NCBI GenBank assembly: GCA_016930575.1
Contig: JAFGGL010000054.1
Location: 1-46,827, forward strand
DNA length: 46,827 bases
Reading direction: 5' to 3'
DNA from: Clostridiales bacterium
GTDB lineage: Bacteria; Bacillota; Clostridia; Christensenellales; Aristaeellaceae
Shown: in pieces, positions 32,704-41,639 of the stretch
Layout of the letters: the number at the start of each line of letters is the position of its first letter
Position numbering within the stretch: position 1 is the stretch's first letter
Notes under the pieces: model-generated
Databases searched by the model: none
Told to the model about the DNA's origin: nothing
Seen by the model: the letters and a program-made list of their open reading frames with translations, nothing else
Made by a program: the position numbers and the translations under genes

Positions 32704-33287
32704 TCATCGCGGTCTTCATCGTGCTGTCCATTCCGGTGGGGTATCTGCTGGGTGGCAAACTGAGAAACATCAAAAACCACACGACGCGAGCATTGGGATT
32801 GCCGGTCGCAGCATTTTTGCTGGAAGCGGCAGCCCCTTTTCTTCGCCAGATCGTATCCGTTCCGATTTCCCAGTGGCACTGGATGATCGTGGCGGCGGAA
32901 TACCTGCTGCTGTTTGCGTTCTGCCTAATCAACCGCAGTTCCAAAGCGGTGTGGGTGATCTTCCTGGCGTGCGTTCTCAATTTCTTCGTGATCGCATGGT
33001 TCGGCTTTAGAATGCCGGTGGCGCCCTTTGCCGCGGAGATGCCGGAGATGGCTGCGGCGATCGCGAAAATAGAATCAGGCGAGTATTTTCGGTATACGAT
33101 GGCGAGTTCGACCGATTCGTTTTGGTGGCTTGGCGACGTGATTCTGGTACCGATCAAGCGTATTGGCGGGTTTGCCAGCGTCGGCGACGTGCTGCTGGGG
33201 CTTGGCTGCGGCGCGCTGTTCGTGAGCTGGATGCGCACCGAAAAGAAAGCGGAGGAAACGCAGCCCGAACAAACGCGGCAGCCGTAG
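32700..33287 (+). CDS. DUF5317-family membrane protein
   Basis: 195 residues. The start overlaps the HD-GYP stop (ATGA). Four or five helices are visible (IIAVFIVLSIPVGYLLGG, WMIVAAEYLLLFAFCLI, VIFLACVLNFFVIAWFGF, GDVLLGLGCGALFVSWM), with a conserved-looking GFRMPV segment and a charged C-terminal tail. The pattern agrees with DUF5317, whose function is unknown. Translational coupling suggests it partners the phosphodiesterase, perhaps as a membrane subunit of its sensor. Confidence 0.75.
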   Translation: MIIAVFIVLSIPVGYLLGGKLRNIKNHTTRALGLPVAAFLLEAAAPFLRQIVSVPISQWHWMIVAAEYLLLFAFCLINRSSKAVWVIFLACVLNFFVIAWFGFRMPVAPFAAEMPEMAAAIAKIESGEYFRYTMASSTDSFWWLGDVILVPIKRIGGFASVGDVLLGLGCGALFVSWMRTEKKAEETQPEQTRQP

Positions 33288-33333
33288 GAAACAATCGCCT
33301 TCGCGGACGTTTGAACCGAATAGATGTCTTTGT

Positions 33334-33375
33334 TACATGCTTGCGGCGCAAACCCGCAGGCATGTATGTTATACT
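33334..33375 (+). promoter_or_regulatory. 13-bp dyad next to an extended -10 promoter
   Basis: TACATGCTTGCGG (33334-33346) pairs with CCGCAGGCATGTA (33354-33366) with one G-T. TGtTATACT (33367-33375) is an extended -10 directly behind it. The dyad could end the DUF5317 transcript or act as an operator where a -35 box would be. The next start codon is at 33415. Confidence 0.55.
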
Positions 33376-33414
33376 GGAGTTGCGCGGATTGACGCAGGAT
33401 GGGGAGCTTCGCGG

Positions 33415-34260
33415 ATGTTTGGATATGTGACCGCAAATTACAAAGCGCTGTCCGAGGAGGACCGGGAGGTTTATCGGCGGTATTACTGCGGGCTGTGCCG
33501 GGCGCTTGGGCGCCGCTACGGGAACCTGAGCCGCATGACGCTCAACAACGACATGACCTTCCTGCTCATACTCCTGAGCTCTCTCTACGAACCCGATGAG
33601 AAGGAAGGGAAGGGCCGCTGCATTCTGCATCCTGTCAAACGCAGGGCGTATATTCAAAGCGGGCTCTGCGCTTACTGCGCCGATATGACCGTGCTGCTTG
33701 CCTACCATAAGGCAATGGACGACCGCAGCGACGACGGCGGCTTGAAAAGCACGGCCGGTTTCACGGCGCTGAAGAAGCCGTACCGCGAGGTGAAAGCGCT
33801 GTACCCGCAGAAAGCGGACAGAATCGAAGGATACTTGGCGGAAATCGGCGATTATGAGGCGGGAGACGGACAGGATATCGACGTACCCGTCAACCTGTCG
33901 GGGAAGTTCCTGGGAGAGGTGTTCCGTTACCGCGACGACGCCTGGGGCGGCGACCTGCAGGCGCTTGGCGAAGGGCTCGGGCGGTTCATCTACCTGATGG
34001 ACGCGTACGACGACCTTGCGGCGGACGAAAATAGGGGACGGTATAACGCCCTTGGGCAATATCGGGAGCAGGACGATTTCGAGGCCTTCTGCGAGGAAAG
34101 CCTTCTGATGATGATTGCGGAGTGCACGTCCGTGTTTGAAACCCTGCCGTTGGAAAACCACCTCTCCATCCTGCGCAACGTCCTGTATTCCGGCGTATGG
34201 ATGCGTTACTGGCAGAAAAACGGAAAACGCGGGCAAGAGGAACAAGGAGACGAAGCATGA
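33415..34260 (+). CDS. DUF5685-family protein
   Basis: 281 residues from the ATG 8 nt after GGGGAG (33401-33406). Upstream in-frame codons overlap the promoter and give no homology-like sequence. The N-terminus [20 protein letters not shown] then [14 protein letters not shown] carries a CxxC pair; a second pair is AYCADM with CIL upstream. The rest is helical with acidic motifs DRSDDGG and [13 protein letters not shown], loosely like metal-dependent helical enzymes. I recognise the DUF5685 pattern. Function is unknown. The stop overlaps the J-domain gene by 4 nt. Confidence 0.8.
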   Translation: MFGYVTANYKALSEEDREVYRRYYCGLCRALGRRYGNLSRMTLNNDMTFLLILLSSLYEPDEKEGKGRCILHPVKRRAYIQSGLCAYCADMTVLLAYHKAMDDRSDDGGLKSTAGFTALKKPYREVKALYPQKADRIEGYLAEIGDYEAGDGQDIDVPVNLSGKFLGEVFRYRDDAWGGDLQALGEGLGRFIYLMDAYDDLAADENRGRYNALGQYREQDDFEAFCEESLLMMIAECTSVFETLPLENHLSILRNVLYSGVWMRYWQKNGKRGQEEQGDEA

Positions 34261-34955
34261 ACGCAAGCCCGTATGAGGTTCTCGGCGTTCCCATGACGGC
34301 CACCGACGATCAGATCAAGGCGGCCTACCGAAAGCTTGCCAAAAAATATCACCCGGACCTCAACGGCGGCAGCGCCGCGGCCGAGGCGAAGATGAAGGAG
34401 ATCAACGAAGCGTATAACCTCCTCATCAAGCACAAGGGACAAGCGCAGCAGGGCGGCTACGGGCAATCGGGGCCGTTCCAGGGATATTACAGGCAGCAGT
34501 ATTCGGGCCAGGCCAATCCCTTTGCCGGATTTGAGGAGTTTTTCCGCCGCGCACAGCAGTCTGGGCAGTACAGGTCCTATGCCTCGTATACGGAAACGGA
34601 TCCGCGCCTCAAGCAGGTGGAAGCCGCCTATATCCAGAAGAACTTCGCGCTTGCCAGGCAGCTGCTTTTGGGCATTGCCGACCGGGAAGCTGCCTGGTAT
34701 TACTGGAGCGCCATGGTGGATCTGGCGCAGGGCAGCCGCGTATCGGCCCTGAACAACGCGCGTATCGCCGTGCAGATGGACCCGGGCCAGCCCGTGTACC
34801 AGGCGCTGTACAACCAGCTGCAGTCCGGCGGGCAGGCGTACCGGCAGGCGGGCATGCGCCAGGGATTCCTGGGCGGCCTGTGCAGCAATCCCTGCCTGAC
34901 CTGCCTGGCGATCAACGTCGTGTGCAACTGCTGCTGCCGCGGATTCTGTTATTGA
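34257..34955 (+). CDS. J-domain protein with cysteine-rich tail
   Basis: 232 residues, AAGGAG before the ATG. A typical J domain fills residues 1-60 ([23 protein letters not shown] at 32-34), so it should stimulate an Hsp70 such as DnaK. A Gly/Gln/Tyr-rich stretch (70-110) and a TPR-like helical region (115-200) follow. The last 25 residues contain eight cysteines ([21 protein letters not shown]). It lacks the DnaJ zinc-finger repeats, so it is a specialised co-chaperone, not DnaJ. It is coupled to DUF5685 upstream and a zinc-ribbon membrane protein downstream. Confidence 0.88.
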   Translation: MNASPYEVLGVPMTATDDQIKAAYRKLAKKYHPDLNGGSAAAEAKMKEINEAYNLLIKHKGQAQQGGYGQSGPFQGYYRQQYSGQANPFAGFEEFFRRAQQSGQYRSYASYTETDPRLKQVEAAYIQKNFALARQLLLGIADREAAWYYWSAMVDLAQGSRVSALNNARIAVQMDPGQPVYQALYNQLQSGGQAYRQAGMRQGFLGGLCSNPCLTCLAINVVCNCCCRGFCY

Positions 34956-34971
34956 GAATCAGGGGATATTT

Positions 34972-35388
34972 ATGGGTTTGATGTATCGGATCAGGGAAAA
35001 ACTGCGCGTCTTCATGATCGGGCGCAACGGCGTGGACCGCCTGTCGATGCATATGCTGTGGTTCGGCATCGCGCTGCTGGTGATCGCGATGATGGTTTCA
35101 AGCTACGTTTTGAATCTGATTTCATTCGCGGTCTATATCCTGGCGATCCTGCGGATCGTATCCAAAAACACCGTCCGGCGCAGCGCGGAGAACCGTTTTT
35201 ATGTGAATAAAACGGTTCAGATCAAAAAAGCGGTCACGCACCGGCGAAACCGCTATAAAAACCGCATACAATTCAAGTATTTCAAATGCCCCGGCTGCAA
35301 ATCCTGGTTGCGCGTGCCGCGTAAAGCCGGGCAGGTGAAGGTGACATGCGGCAAGTGCGGGAACAAGTTCTCCTATATCGTCAAATAA
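34972..35388 (+). CDS. Small membrane protein with C-terminal zinc ribbon
   Basis: 138 residues. Two adjacent helices (about 29-63) are followed by a very basic stretch and a C-terminal zinc ribbon with CPGC (106-109) and CGKC (126-129). It sits 16 nt after the J-domain gene and ends the plus-strand run. Its role is unknown; the topology suggests a membrane anchor presenting a zinc ribbon in the cytoplasm. The convergent aroQ gene ends 16 nt away, leaving little room for a terminator. Confidence 0.75.
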   Translation: MGLMYRIREKLRVFMIGRNGVDRLSMHMLWFGIALLVIAMMVSSYVLNLISFAVYILAILRIVSKNTVRRSAENRFYVNKTVQIKKAVTHRRNRYKNRIQFKYFKCPGCKSWLRVPRKAGQVKVTCGKCGNKFSYIVK

Positions 35389-35404
35389 TACGGGATTCGG
35401 CGGA

Positions 35405-35845
35405 CTACTCCCCGACGTCCGAATTCCCCGCCAGGAGCTTGATGGCTTCCTGATAGCCCGTGAAACCCTTTCCGGCGATGGTGGCGATACACGCGGGGGA
35501 GATGTAGGAGTGCCGCCTGAATTCCTCGCGGTTGCTGATATCGGACATGTGCACCTCGACGGCCGGCAGGCCGACGGCCTTGAGCGCGTCGTAGATTGCG
35601 ATGCTGGTATGCGTATACGCGGCGGGATTGATGACGATCCCGTCGTATTTGTTTATCGCCTGCTGGATGATGTCGACGATCTCACCCTCGTGGTTCGTCT
35701 GCACGGTTTTCACCTGTACGCCCAGTTCCTCGGCGGTCCAGCGGATGGCGTTGACCAGATCGGCATAGCTTTTGCTGCCGTAGATATCCGGTTCGCGCGT
35801 ACCCAGCAGGTTCAGGTTGGGGCCGTTGATGACCAGGATCCTCAT
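35405..35845 (-). CDS. aroQ: 3-dehydroquinate dehydratase, type II
   Basis: 146 residues, full length for the dodecameric type II enzyme. Motifs: NGPNLNLLGTREPDIYG (Arg17, Tyr22), NHEGEIVD, INPAAYTHTS, EVHMSDISNREEFRRHS and ATIAGKG. It converts 3-dehydroquinate to 3-dehydroshikimate, step three of the shikimate pathway. It is the last gene of the aromatic operon and overlaps the aroE/K stop by 4 nt. Confidence 0.96.
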   Translation of the reverse strand: MRILVINGPNLNLLGTREPDIYGSKSYADLVNAIRWTAEELGVQVKTVQTNHEGEIVDIIQQAINKYDGIVINPAAYTHTSIAIYDALKAVGLPAVEVHMSDISNREEFRRHSYISPACIATIAGKGFTGYQEAIKLLAGNSDVGE

Positions 35846-37068
35846 AGCTTCAGCGCCTCCTTGACGGCGTTTACCGTCCGTCCTATGCTTTGGTTACTAT
35901 CGATCTCGTGCTCGCACCAGGCGCGGTACAGGGGCAGGCGCGCTTGAAACAACGCTTCCACGCCGTATTTTTGGGACAGCGGGCGGCCGTCGCTTTTCAG
36001 CTTGCCGACGTCGCGGTTTAAAAACACGCATACGCTGTTCTGGCGTATCAGCGGCAGGTTTTCCGGGATCGTTACGATGCCGCCGCCCGTCGCGATCACC
36101 TTGCCGCTGAGCTTTCCGACCTCCGAGAGTGTTTCGCTTTCCAGCCTGCGGAACGCTTCCTCGCCGTCGGTTTTGATAATATCGGGTATACTGCGTCCCG
36201 TTTTTTGTTCGATCATCGCGTCCGTATCCAGGAATTCCCGGTCCAGCATCTCCGCAAGCCGGATACCGATGGTCGTTTTCCCGCTGGACGGCATGCCGAT
36301 CAGCAGGATATTCCTCGTCTGTTTTGTGATTTTATCAGTGATCTCGTCGACCAGGGCGTCGCTAATCGGCTTGTTTTGAAACAATTCGGAGGCGCGCTTC
36401 GCCTGCGAAACAAGCATCGGAAGGCCGCCGATGTGGCGGATTCCCCTTTCCTCGGCGTCCAGCAGCAGGCGGGTTTTCGCGGGATTGTAGATAATATCGA
36501 TCACCGCTTTGCAGGCGGGGAAATTGTCAAGCGACACGGGGGAGGCGCCGTTGTTCGGATACATGCCCACGGGCGTGGTGTTCACGATCAGCGCAGCGTC
36601 TTTGTGCAGATGCAGGTTCTGGTAGTTGTTTTCGCCGATTCGCGAGATAACGACGACCTCGCCGCAATCTTTATCTTCAAGCGCCGCCTTCACCGTGGCC
36701 GACGAACCGCCGCTGCCCAGGATCAGCGCTTTTTTCCCTGCGGGATCGTATCCGATCTTCCTAAGGAGCGTGTCAAAGCCGTCGGCGTCGGTGTTGTACC
36801 CGTGCAGCGAGCCATCTTTTCTGCGCAGGATGGTATTCACGCTGCCGATGTGCCGCGCCATCTCCGACAGGGTGTCGCAATAGGGGATCACGGTCTTCTT
36901 ATACGGGATGGTCACGTTGATGCCGTCGAAGTCGCGCCGCATCATAAAGGCGTGCACGTCGCCAGGCCTGACTTCAAACAGCCGGTAATCGTACGAACCC
37001 AGGCAGGCGTGGATTTGGGGAGAAAAGCTGTGGGAAAGCGTTTCACCCAGAAGGCCGAACGTTTTCAT
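35842..37068 (-). CDS. Shikimate dehydrogenase-shikimate kinase fusion
   Basis: 408 residues. Residues 1-~245 are shikimate dehydrogenase (AroE): LSHSFSPQIH substrate site, NVTIPYKK (Lys57), NTDADG (Asp94), NADP loop GSGGSS (118-123). Residues ~252-408 are shikimate kinase (AroK): P-loop GMPSSGKTT (258-266), DTDAMIE, then ATGGGIV, the RPL lid segment and ARLPLY. The two activities are consecutive steps, separated in the order of genes by no stop or frameshift, so this is a genuine bifunctional protein. Stand-alone genes are the common state. It overlaps pheA upstream and aroQ downstream by 4 nt each. Confidence 0.95.
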   Translation of the reverse strand: MKTFGLLGETLSHSFSPQIHACLGSYDYRLFEVRPGDVHAFMMRRDFDGINVTIPYKKTVIPYCDTLSEMARHIGSVNTILRRKDGSLHGYNTDADGFDTLLRKIGYDPAGKKALILGSGGSSATVKAALEDKDCGEVVVISRIGENNYQNLHLHKDAALIVNTTPVGMYPNNGASPVSLDNFPACKAVIDIIYNPAKTRLLLDAEERGIRHIGGLPMLVSQAKRASELFQNKPISDALVDEITDKITKQTRNILLIGMPSSGKTTIGIRLAEMLDREFLDTDAMIEQKTGRSIPDIIKTDGEEAFRRLESETLSEVGKLSGKVIATGGGIVTIPENLPLIRQNSVCVFLNRDVGKLKSDGRPLSQKYGVEALFQARLPLYRAWCEHEIDSNQSIGRTVNAVKEALKL

Positions 37069-38207
37069 ATGACTTCCAGATAGCTGCCGAGATACTCAAA
37101 CTGTTCGCAGGTCAGGTCCAGCGCGTTGATCAGCTCCAGAAACTCCTCGGAGTAGATGGGCGTGTCCAGGTCGAAGTACAGCATAAACTCGAAATCGCGG
37201 TCCGGGATGGGGCGGCTTTCCAGCTTGTTGATGTTGATGCCCAGCGCGTTGAAGCGGGAGAGGATGCGATACAGCGAGCCGGGCTTGTGGGATACGACGA
37301 GCTTCACGCTGGTCTTGTCCGAACCCGGGTAGATCTCCAGTTTTTTGGATATGGTAATGAAGCGCGTGTAGTTGCTGCCCTTGTCCTGCACGGATTCCGC
37401 CAGGCAGTCAAGCCCGTACAGCGCGGCGCAGTGGCGCGACGAAAGCGCGGCGGTGTCGTTCCTGCCGGAATCGGCCACCCGCTGCGCGGCGATGGCTGTA
37501 TTGGCGCAGGCGGTGATCTTCACGTTTTTCATCGTCTTGAGCAATCCCGCGCACTGGATGATCGCCTGCTCGTGCGAGAAGATTTCCCGGATGTCCTCCA
37601 TCTTCGTTCCGGGCTTGGCCAGGAGGTTATGGTTCACCTTCAGGCGCGTGGAGCGCACCACGTAGAAATGATAGTGCATCATCAGATCGTAGATCATGTT
37701 GATCGAGCCCGCCGTGGAATTTTCAATCGGCAGCACGCCGTACCGGCAAAGCCCCGAATCGACGGCCGAAAACACGCTTTCCCAGGAGGAGCAGTATATG
37801 ATGTTGGGCATGGAAAAAAGTTTTTCACAGGCAAGCTGCGTATACGCGCCCTCGATGCCCTGGCAGGCGACCGGCGGGTTTTTGGGGAGGTTTTTGTCGG
37901 TGTGCTCGATCGCCTGTTTGATGGTCTCCAGTAGCGGCGATACCGGACGCAGCGTTTGCTCCTGATAATTGCGCGACAGGTCGAACAACTGGTGATAGAG
38001 CGCCGCGGCGTAGGATTTCAACTCCGGGGGGGTCTGTTCCAGGATATCCAGGATCTTCTTGCGCTCGCGCTCGGAATCGACAACCGGTATGTTATGCTCA
38101 TGCTTATAACGCGCGATGTCAGCAGCCGTCTCCATCCTGCCGAGGAAGGATTGCAGCAGCTTGTCGTCAGCCGCGTCGATTTTTTCCCGCAATGCTTTTA
38201 TATCCAT
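37065..38207 (-). CDS. pheA: Bifunctional chorismate mutase / prephenate dehydratase
   Basis: 380 residues. The N-terminal AroQ-class mutase (1-~85: LREKIDAADDKLLQSFLGRM, VVDSERERKKI) is followed by prephenate dehydratase (~110-290: GIEGAYTQLA, LPIENSTAGSI, and the catalytic NYTRF). A C-terminal ACT domain (~300-375: HKPGSLYRIL, LESRPI) is the site that binds phenylalanine for feedback inhibition in this family. It converts chorismate to phenylpyruvate. GGAG precedes the ATG; the 2-nt gap to aroC and the overlap with aroE/K show operon coupling. Confidence 0.96.
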   Translation of the reverse strand: MDIKALREKIDAADDKLLQSFLGRMETAADIARYKHEHNIPVVDSERERKKILDILEQTPPELKSYAAALYHQLFDLSRNYQEQTLRPVSPLLETIKQAIEHTDKNLPKNPPVACQGIEGAYTQLACEKLFSMPNIIYCSSWESVFSAVDSGLCRYGVLPIENSTAGSINMIYDLMMHYHFYVVRSTRLKVNHNLLAKPGTKMEDIREIFSHEQAIIQCAGLLKTMKNVKITACANTAIAAQRVADSGRNDTAALSSRHCAALYGLDCLAESVQDKGSNYTRFITISKKLEIYPGSDKTSVKLVVSHKPGSLYRILSRFNALGININKLESRPIPDRDFEFMLYFDLDTPIYSEEFLELINALDLTCEQFEYLGSYLEVI

Positions 38208-38209
38208 GT

Positions 38210-39295
38210 TTATTCTCCTATCGGGTGGTTGCTGTTTAACAGTATATCACAGATCGCCACGGCTGCCGCCGCCTCGATGCACGGCACGGCGCGCGGGACG
38301 ATGCAGGGATCGTGCCTGCCTTGAATTGTCAGCTTCGTGTTTTGTCGTTTGAATAGGTTGATGCTGTCCTGCTCCTGAGCGATAGAGGGGGTTGGCTTGA
38401 CCGCCGCCCTGAAGATCAGCGGCATGCCCGAGGTGATCCCCCCGAGACTTCCGCCGTGGTTGTTGGTTTTCGTCCGGACGGCGTCTCCGTCCATAACAAA
38501 CGCGTCGTTGTTCGCGGAACCCCGCACGCGCGAGCCTTCAAACCCGCTGCCGAACGATATTCCCTTTACGGCGGGAATACCGAAGACGATTTGGGCGATC
38601 TTGTTTTCCACGCCCTCAAACATCGGGTTGCCGTACCCAGCCGGTAGGCCTGTGGCAGCGCATTCGATGACGCCGCCGACGGAATCGCCCATCTTTCGCG
38701 CATCTTCGATTTCGGATAGCATCCTGTCCCATGCCGAAGCGTCCAGCACCGGGGGCTTGCCGGCGGTCAGTGTGCCGCAGTCGGGACGCACGGGATCAAA
38801 CGGAATATCGTCCGCGTTCCCAATGGAAAGGATATGCGCGGCAATTGCAATACCTTGTTTTTGAAGCCATTGCATGCATAACCCGCCGGCGATGCACAGC
38901 GGCGCGGTGAGCCTGCCGGAAAACTGTCCGCCGCCCGCGACGTCGTTCTTCCCGCCGAATTTCACATGCGCAGTATAATCGGCGTGGGAAGGGCGGGGGA
39001 TATCGCGCAGAGCCTCGTAATCGGAGGAACGGGCGTCTTGATTGCGGATGATCGCCGTGACCGGCGCGCCGCAGGTCTTGCCGTGCGCAAACCCCGATAT
39101 GAACTCTGGGACGTCCGGTTCTTTTCGCTTTGTGCTGTAGGCCGCGCCGCCGGGCGCACGCCTTGCCATGAAGCGCTGCAGCGCTTCCGTATCGACCGTT
39201 ATGCCTGCCGGAAAACCGTCGATCACAACACCGATGACAGGTGCGTGCGATTGCCCGAAAATGCTAATCTTCAGGTGCGTGCCAAACGTATTCAT
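38210..39295 (-). CDS. aroC: Chorismate synthase
   Basis: 361 residues, the usual bacterial length. Signatures: GQSHAPVIGVVIDG, RPSHADYTAHVKFG, GGGQFSGRLTA, SRVRGSANNDAF, NHGGSLGGITSG and GRHDPCIVPRAVPCIEA. It makes chorismate from EPSP using reduced FMN. GGAGGAG precedes the ATG, which overlaps the aroA stop (ATGA). Confidence 0.97.
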   Translation of the reverse strand: MNTFGTHLKISIFGQSHAPVIGVVIDGFPAGITVDTEALQRFMARRAPGGAAYSTKRKEPDVPEFISGFAHGKTCGAPVTAIIRNQDARSSDYEALRDIPRPSHADYTAHVKFGGKNDVAGGGQFSGRLTAPLCIAGGLCMQWLQKQGIAIAAHILSIGNADDIPFDPVRPDCGTLTAGKPPVLDASAWDRMLSEIEDARKMGDSVGGVIECAATGLPAGYGNPMFEGVENKIAQIVFGIPAVKGISFGSGFEGSRVRGSANNDAFVMDGDAVRTKTNNHGGSLGGITSGMPLIFRAAVKPTPSIAQEQDSINLFKRQNTKLTIQGRHDPCIVPRAVPCIEAAAAVAICDILLNSNHPIGE

Positions 39296-40566
39296 GATTG
39301 CTCCTCCGTGATCTCGCCACCCAGCGACCGGAAATCCTCAAAGAAACGGGGGTAGGATTTGTTGACTGCTTCGGCTTGCGTGATCGTCACTTCGCCTTCG
39401 CACAGGGAAGACGCAACCGCCGCCATCATGGCGATGCGGTGATCGTTTTGAGAGTCTACACCACTCCCGTGCAGGGGGTGCCCGCCATCGATGGTCAGGG
39501 AGTCGTGCATTTCCTTGATTTTCGCGCCAAACGCGCTGAGCGTTTGACTGGTGACGCTCAGGCGGTCGCTTTCCTTCAGGCGCAGGCGCGCCGCGCTCAG
39601 TATACGCGACCTTCCTTCGGAGGCCAGTGCGACAACGGTGATCATCGGCACCAGGTCCGGGATATCGCGCACGCCAATATCGATGCCCTGCAGGTCGCCG
39701 CTTCTGACCGTAATGCACGATCCGTCCGTTTCAACGTTCGCACCGAAGCGATGTAAAATATGGATCAACGCTTTATCACCCTGCTTACTGTCCGGATTTA
39801 GACCGGTGACCGTGACCGGCTGTTTGGAGACCGCGCCCAGCGTCAGCCAAGGGGCCGCGTTGGACCAGTCGCCCTCCACAGTCGCTTTTCCGGGGGATTT
39901 GTACTGCTGTCCGCCTTTGATGATGAAACTACCGTAGTGCTCTTCGATCTCGATCCCGAAATCGGTCAGCACCTGCAGTGTAAGGTCGACATAGGGGCGG
40001 GATTCCAGTTTGCCTGTCACGTCGATGCGGCTGTCTTGTTTGAGCAACGGCAGCGCGAGCAGCAGCCCCGTAATGAACTGGGAGGACACGTTCCCCGCAA
40101 TCCTGTATACGCCGCCGGTCAAGCTGCCCGATACGTCCAGCGGGGTAGATCCCTGCGCCGACAGTTTGCAGCCGTGCGCCGTTAACTCCTCATACAGGGG
40201 CGAAAGTGGGCGTCGCGGCAGCCTGGCCTGCATAGCAATGGAAGCGCCGGCTCCGAGCGCGCAGGCGACGGGGAGCATAAAACGAAGCGTGGAGCCAGAT
40301 TCCCCGCAATCCAGCGTATGGGCGCCGGAAGATACCGGCCGCACGAGCGGCGTGACGGTGAAAACGCCGTTTTCATAGGGGATCTTGGCGCCCAACGCCT
40401 CCAGGCAGCGTACGGTTGCCCGGATATCCTCGTTGACGTCGCCGCAGGCGATCTCGGTATCCCGGTCGGCAAGCGCGGCGGCGATCAGCACACGGTGCGC
40501 ATGTGATTTGGATGATACTGCCTTGACTTTCCCTCCGCGCGGCGGCTTTGTTACGGTCACTTTCAT
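39292..40566 (-). CDS. aroA: 3-phosphoshikimate 1-carboxyvinyltransferase (EPSP synthase)
   Basis: 424 residues. Active-site motifs: SSKSHAHR (Lys20, Ser21, Arg25), CGESGSTLRFML, GNVSSQFITGLLLALP, EGDWSNAAPWL, RLRLKESDR and NDHRIAM. It joins shikimate-3-phosphate and phosphoenolpyruvate. The start overlaps the aroB stop by 4 nt and the stop overlaps the aroC start by 4 nt. Confidence 0.97.
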   Translation of the reverse strand: MKVTVTKPPRGGKVKAVSSKSHAHRVLIAAALADRDTEIACGDVNEDIRATVRCLEALGAKIPYENGVFTVTPLVRPVSSGAHTLDCGESGSTLRFMLPVACALGAGASIAMQARLPRRPLSPLYEELTAHGCKLSAQGSTPLDVSGSLTGGVYRIAGNVSSQFITGLLLALPLLKQDSRIDVTGKLESRPYVDLTLQVLTDFGIEIEEHYGSFIIKGGQQYKSPGKATVEGDWSNAAPWLTLGAVSKQPVTVTGLNPDSKQGDKALIHILHRFGANVETDGSCITVRSGDLQGIDIGVRDIPDLVPMITVVALASEGRSRILSAARLRLKESDRLSVTSQTLSAFGAKIKEMHDSLTIDGGHPLHGSGVDSQNDHRIAMMAAVASSLCEGEVTITQAEAVNKSYPRFFEDFRSLGGEITEEQS

Positions 40567-41639
40567 GATGCTTTTCCTTTGTTGTCCTGTTGCAGTCCGA
40601 GGCTTATAAGGTGTTCGTAGTCGTCCATTGGGATATCCTTGAGCACACAGCGGCCGAGGTCTTCAATCCAAACCCAGGTGATCAACTCGGTTTTGCGCTT
40701 TTTGTCCAACCGCGCGGTATCGGCGATCTCCTTTGCGGAGTACATGGTTTCCGTCGGAAGGCCGTGCAGCGTAAACAGCTTGATGACCTCGTCGGCTACA
40801 GCCTGCGAACAGACGCCCTGCTTTGCGCAGATACGGGCCGTGAGGCAGGTGCCGATGGCGACCGACTGCCCGTGCGAGAGGGCGTAGCTGCTCAGCGTTT
40901 CCACGGCGTGGCCTATCGTATGGCCGAGGTTTAGCAGCTTGCGCGCGCCCGCCTCCCGTTCGTCCGCCTCCACCACGTCCCGTTTGATCTGCACGTTGAG
41001 CCTGATGATTTTCTCCAGGTTTGGCTTGATCGGCCCATAGAGGAGTTCCCTGAGTTCTCCGCCCGCCAGGATACCGTGCTTGATGACCTCCGCCATGCCG
41101 CCGGTAAATTCTGCGGGGTCCAGCGTGTCAAACGTACGGTAATCGCAGAGAACGAGGCTGGGCTGGTAGAACACGCCCGCCAGGTTCTTGCCCGCTTTCA
41201 AATCGATGCCCGTTTTGCCGCCGACGGAGGAATCCACCGCGGCCAGCAGTGATGTGGGCATCTGCACGACCTTGATTCCCCGCATATAGGTGGCGGCCGC
41301 AAAGCCCGCCATGTCGCCGACCACGCCGCCGCCTAGCGCGACGACGGTGTCCGCGCGGCTCATGGCGCTTTCGGCCAGGAAATTGAGCAGCCTGATATAG
41401 ACGTCGGCGTTTTTAGACCGCTCGCCGTTGGGGAATACGAAGCTGTACGCCTTGTTCCCGTTTGCGGCCAGCCGCCTTTTTAGCGCATCTCCGTACAGGG
41501 GATATACCTTGTCGTCGGATACGATGGTCACCGCGCCGTTTCGAATAATGGGGGACAGGTAAGAAACGGCGTCCGGCAGCAGGCCGTCGCCGATGACGAC
41601 GTCGTAGGATCCGGACGCGCGTACGGTCAGTTTCTCCAT
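40563..41639 (-). CDS. aroB: 3-dehydroquinate synthase
   Basis: 358 residues from the ATG at 41639, which overlaps the tyrA stop as TGATG; GAGGTGG lies 7 nt upstream. A GTG one codon earlier is possible but crowds the site. Motifs: NAD/phosphate loop GGGVVGDMAGFAAATYMRG, PTSLLAAVDSSVGGKTGID, and the zinc ligands in GGMAEVIKHG, LNLGHTIGHA and LSHGQSVAIG. It closes DAHP to 3-dehydroquinate. Confidence 0.97.
   Translation of the reverse strand: MEKLTVRASGSYDVVIGDGLLPDAVSYLSPIIRNGAVTIVSDDKVYPLYGDALKRRLAANGNKAYSFVFPNGERSKNADVYIRLLNFLAESAMSRADTVVALGGGVVGDMAGFAAATYMRGIKVVQMPTSLLAAVDSSVGGKTGIDLKAGKNLAGVFYQPSLVLCDYRTFDTLDPAEFTGGMAEVIKHGILAGGELRELLYGPIKPNLEKIIRLNVQIKRDVVEADEREAGARKLLNLGHTIGHAVETLSSYALSHGQSVAIGTCLTARICAKQGVCSQAVADEVIKLFTLHGLPTETMYSAKEIADTARLDKKRKTELITWVWIEDLGRCVLKDIPMDDYEHLISLGLQQDNKGKAS

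Noticed and set aside
35389-35431. Terminator between the convergent zinc-ribbon and aroQ genes
   Set aside because: GGGATTCGG and CCGAATTCCC can pair only with a bulge and lie partly inside aroQ, without a T-run; too weak to call.
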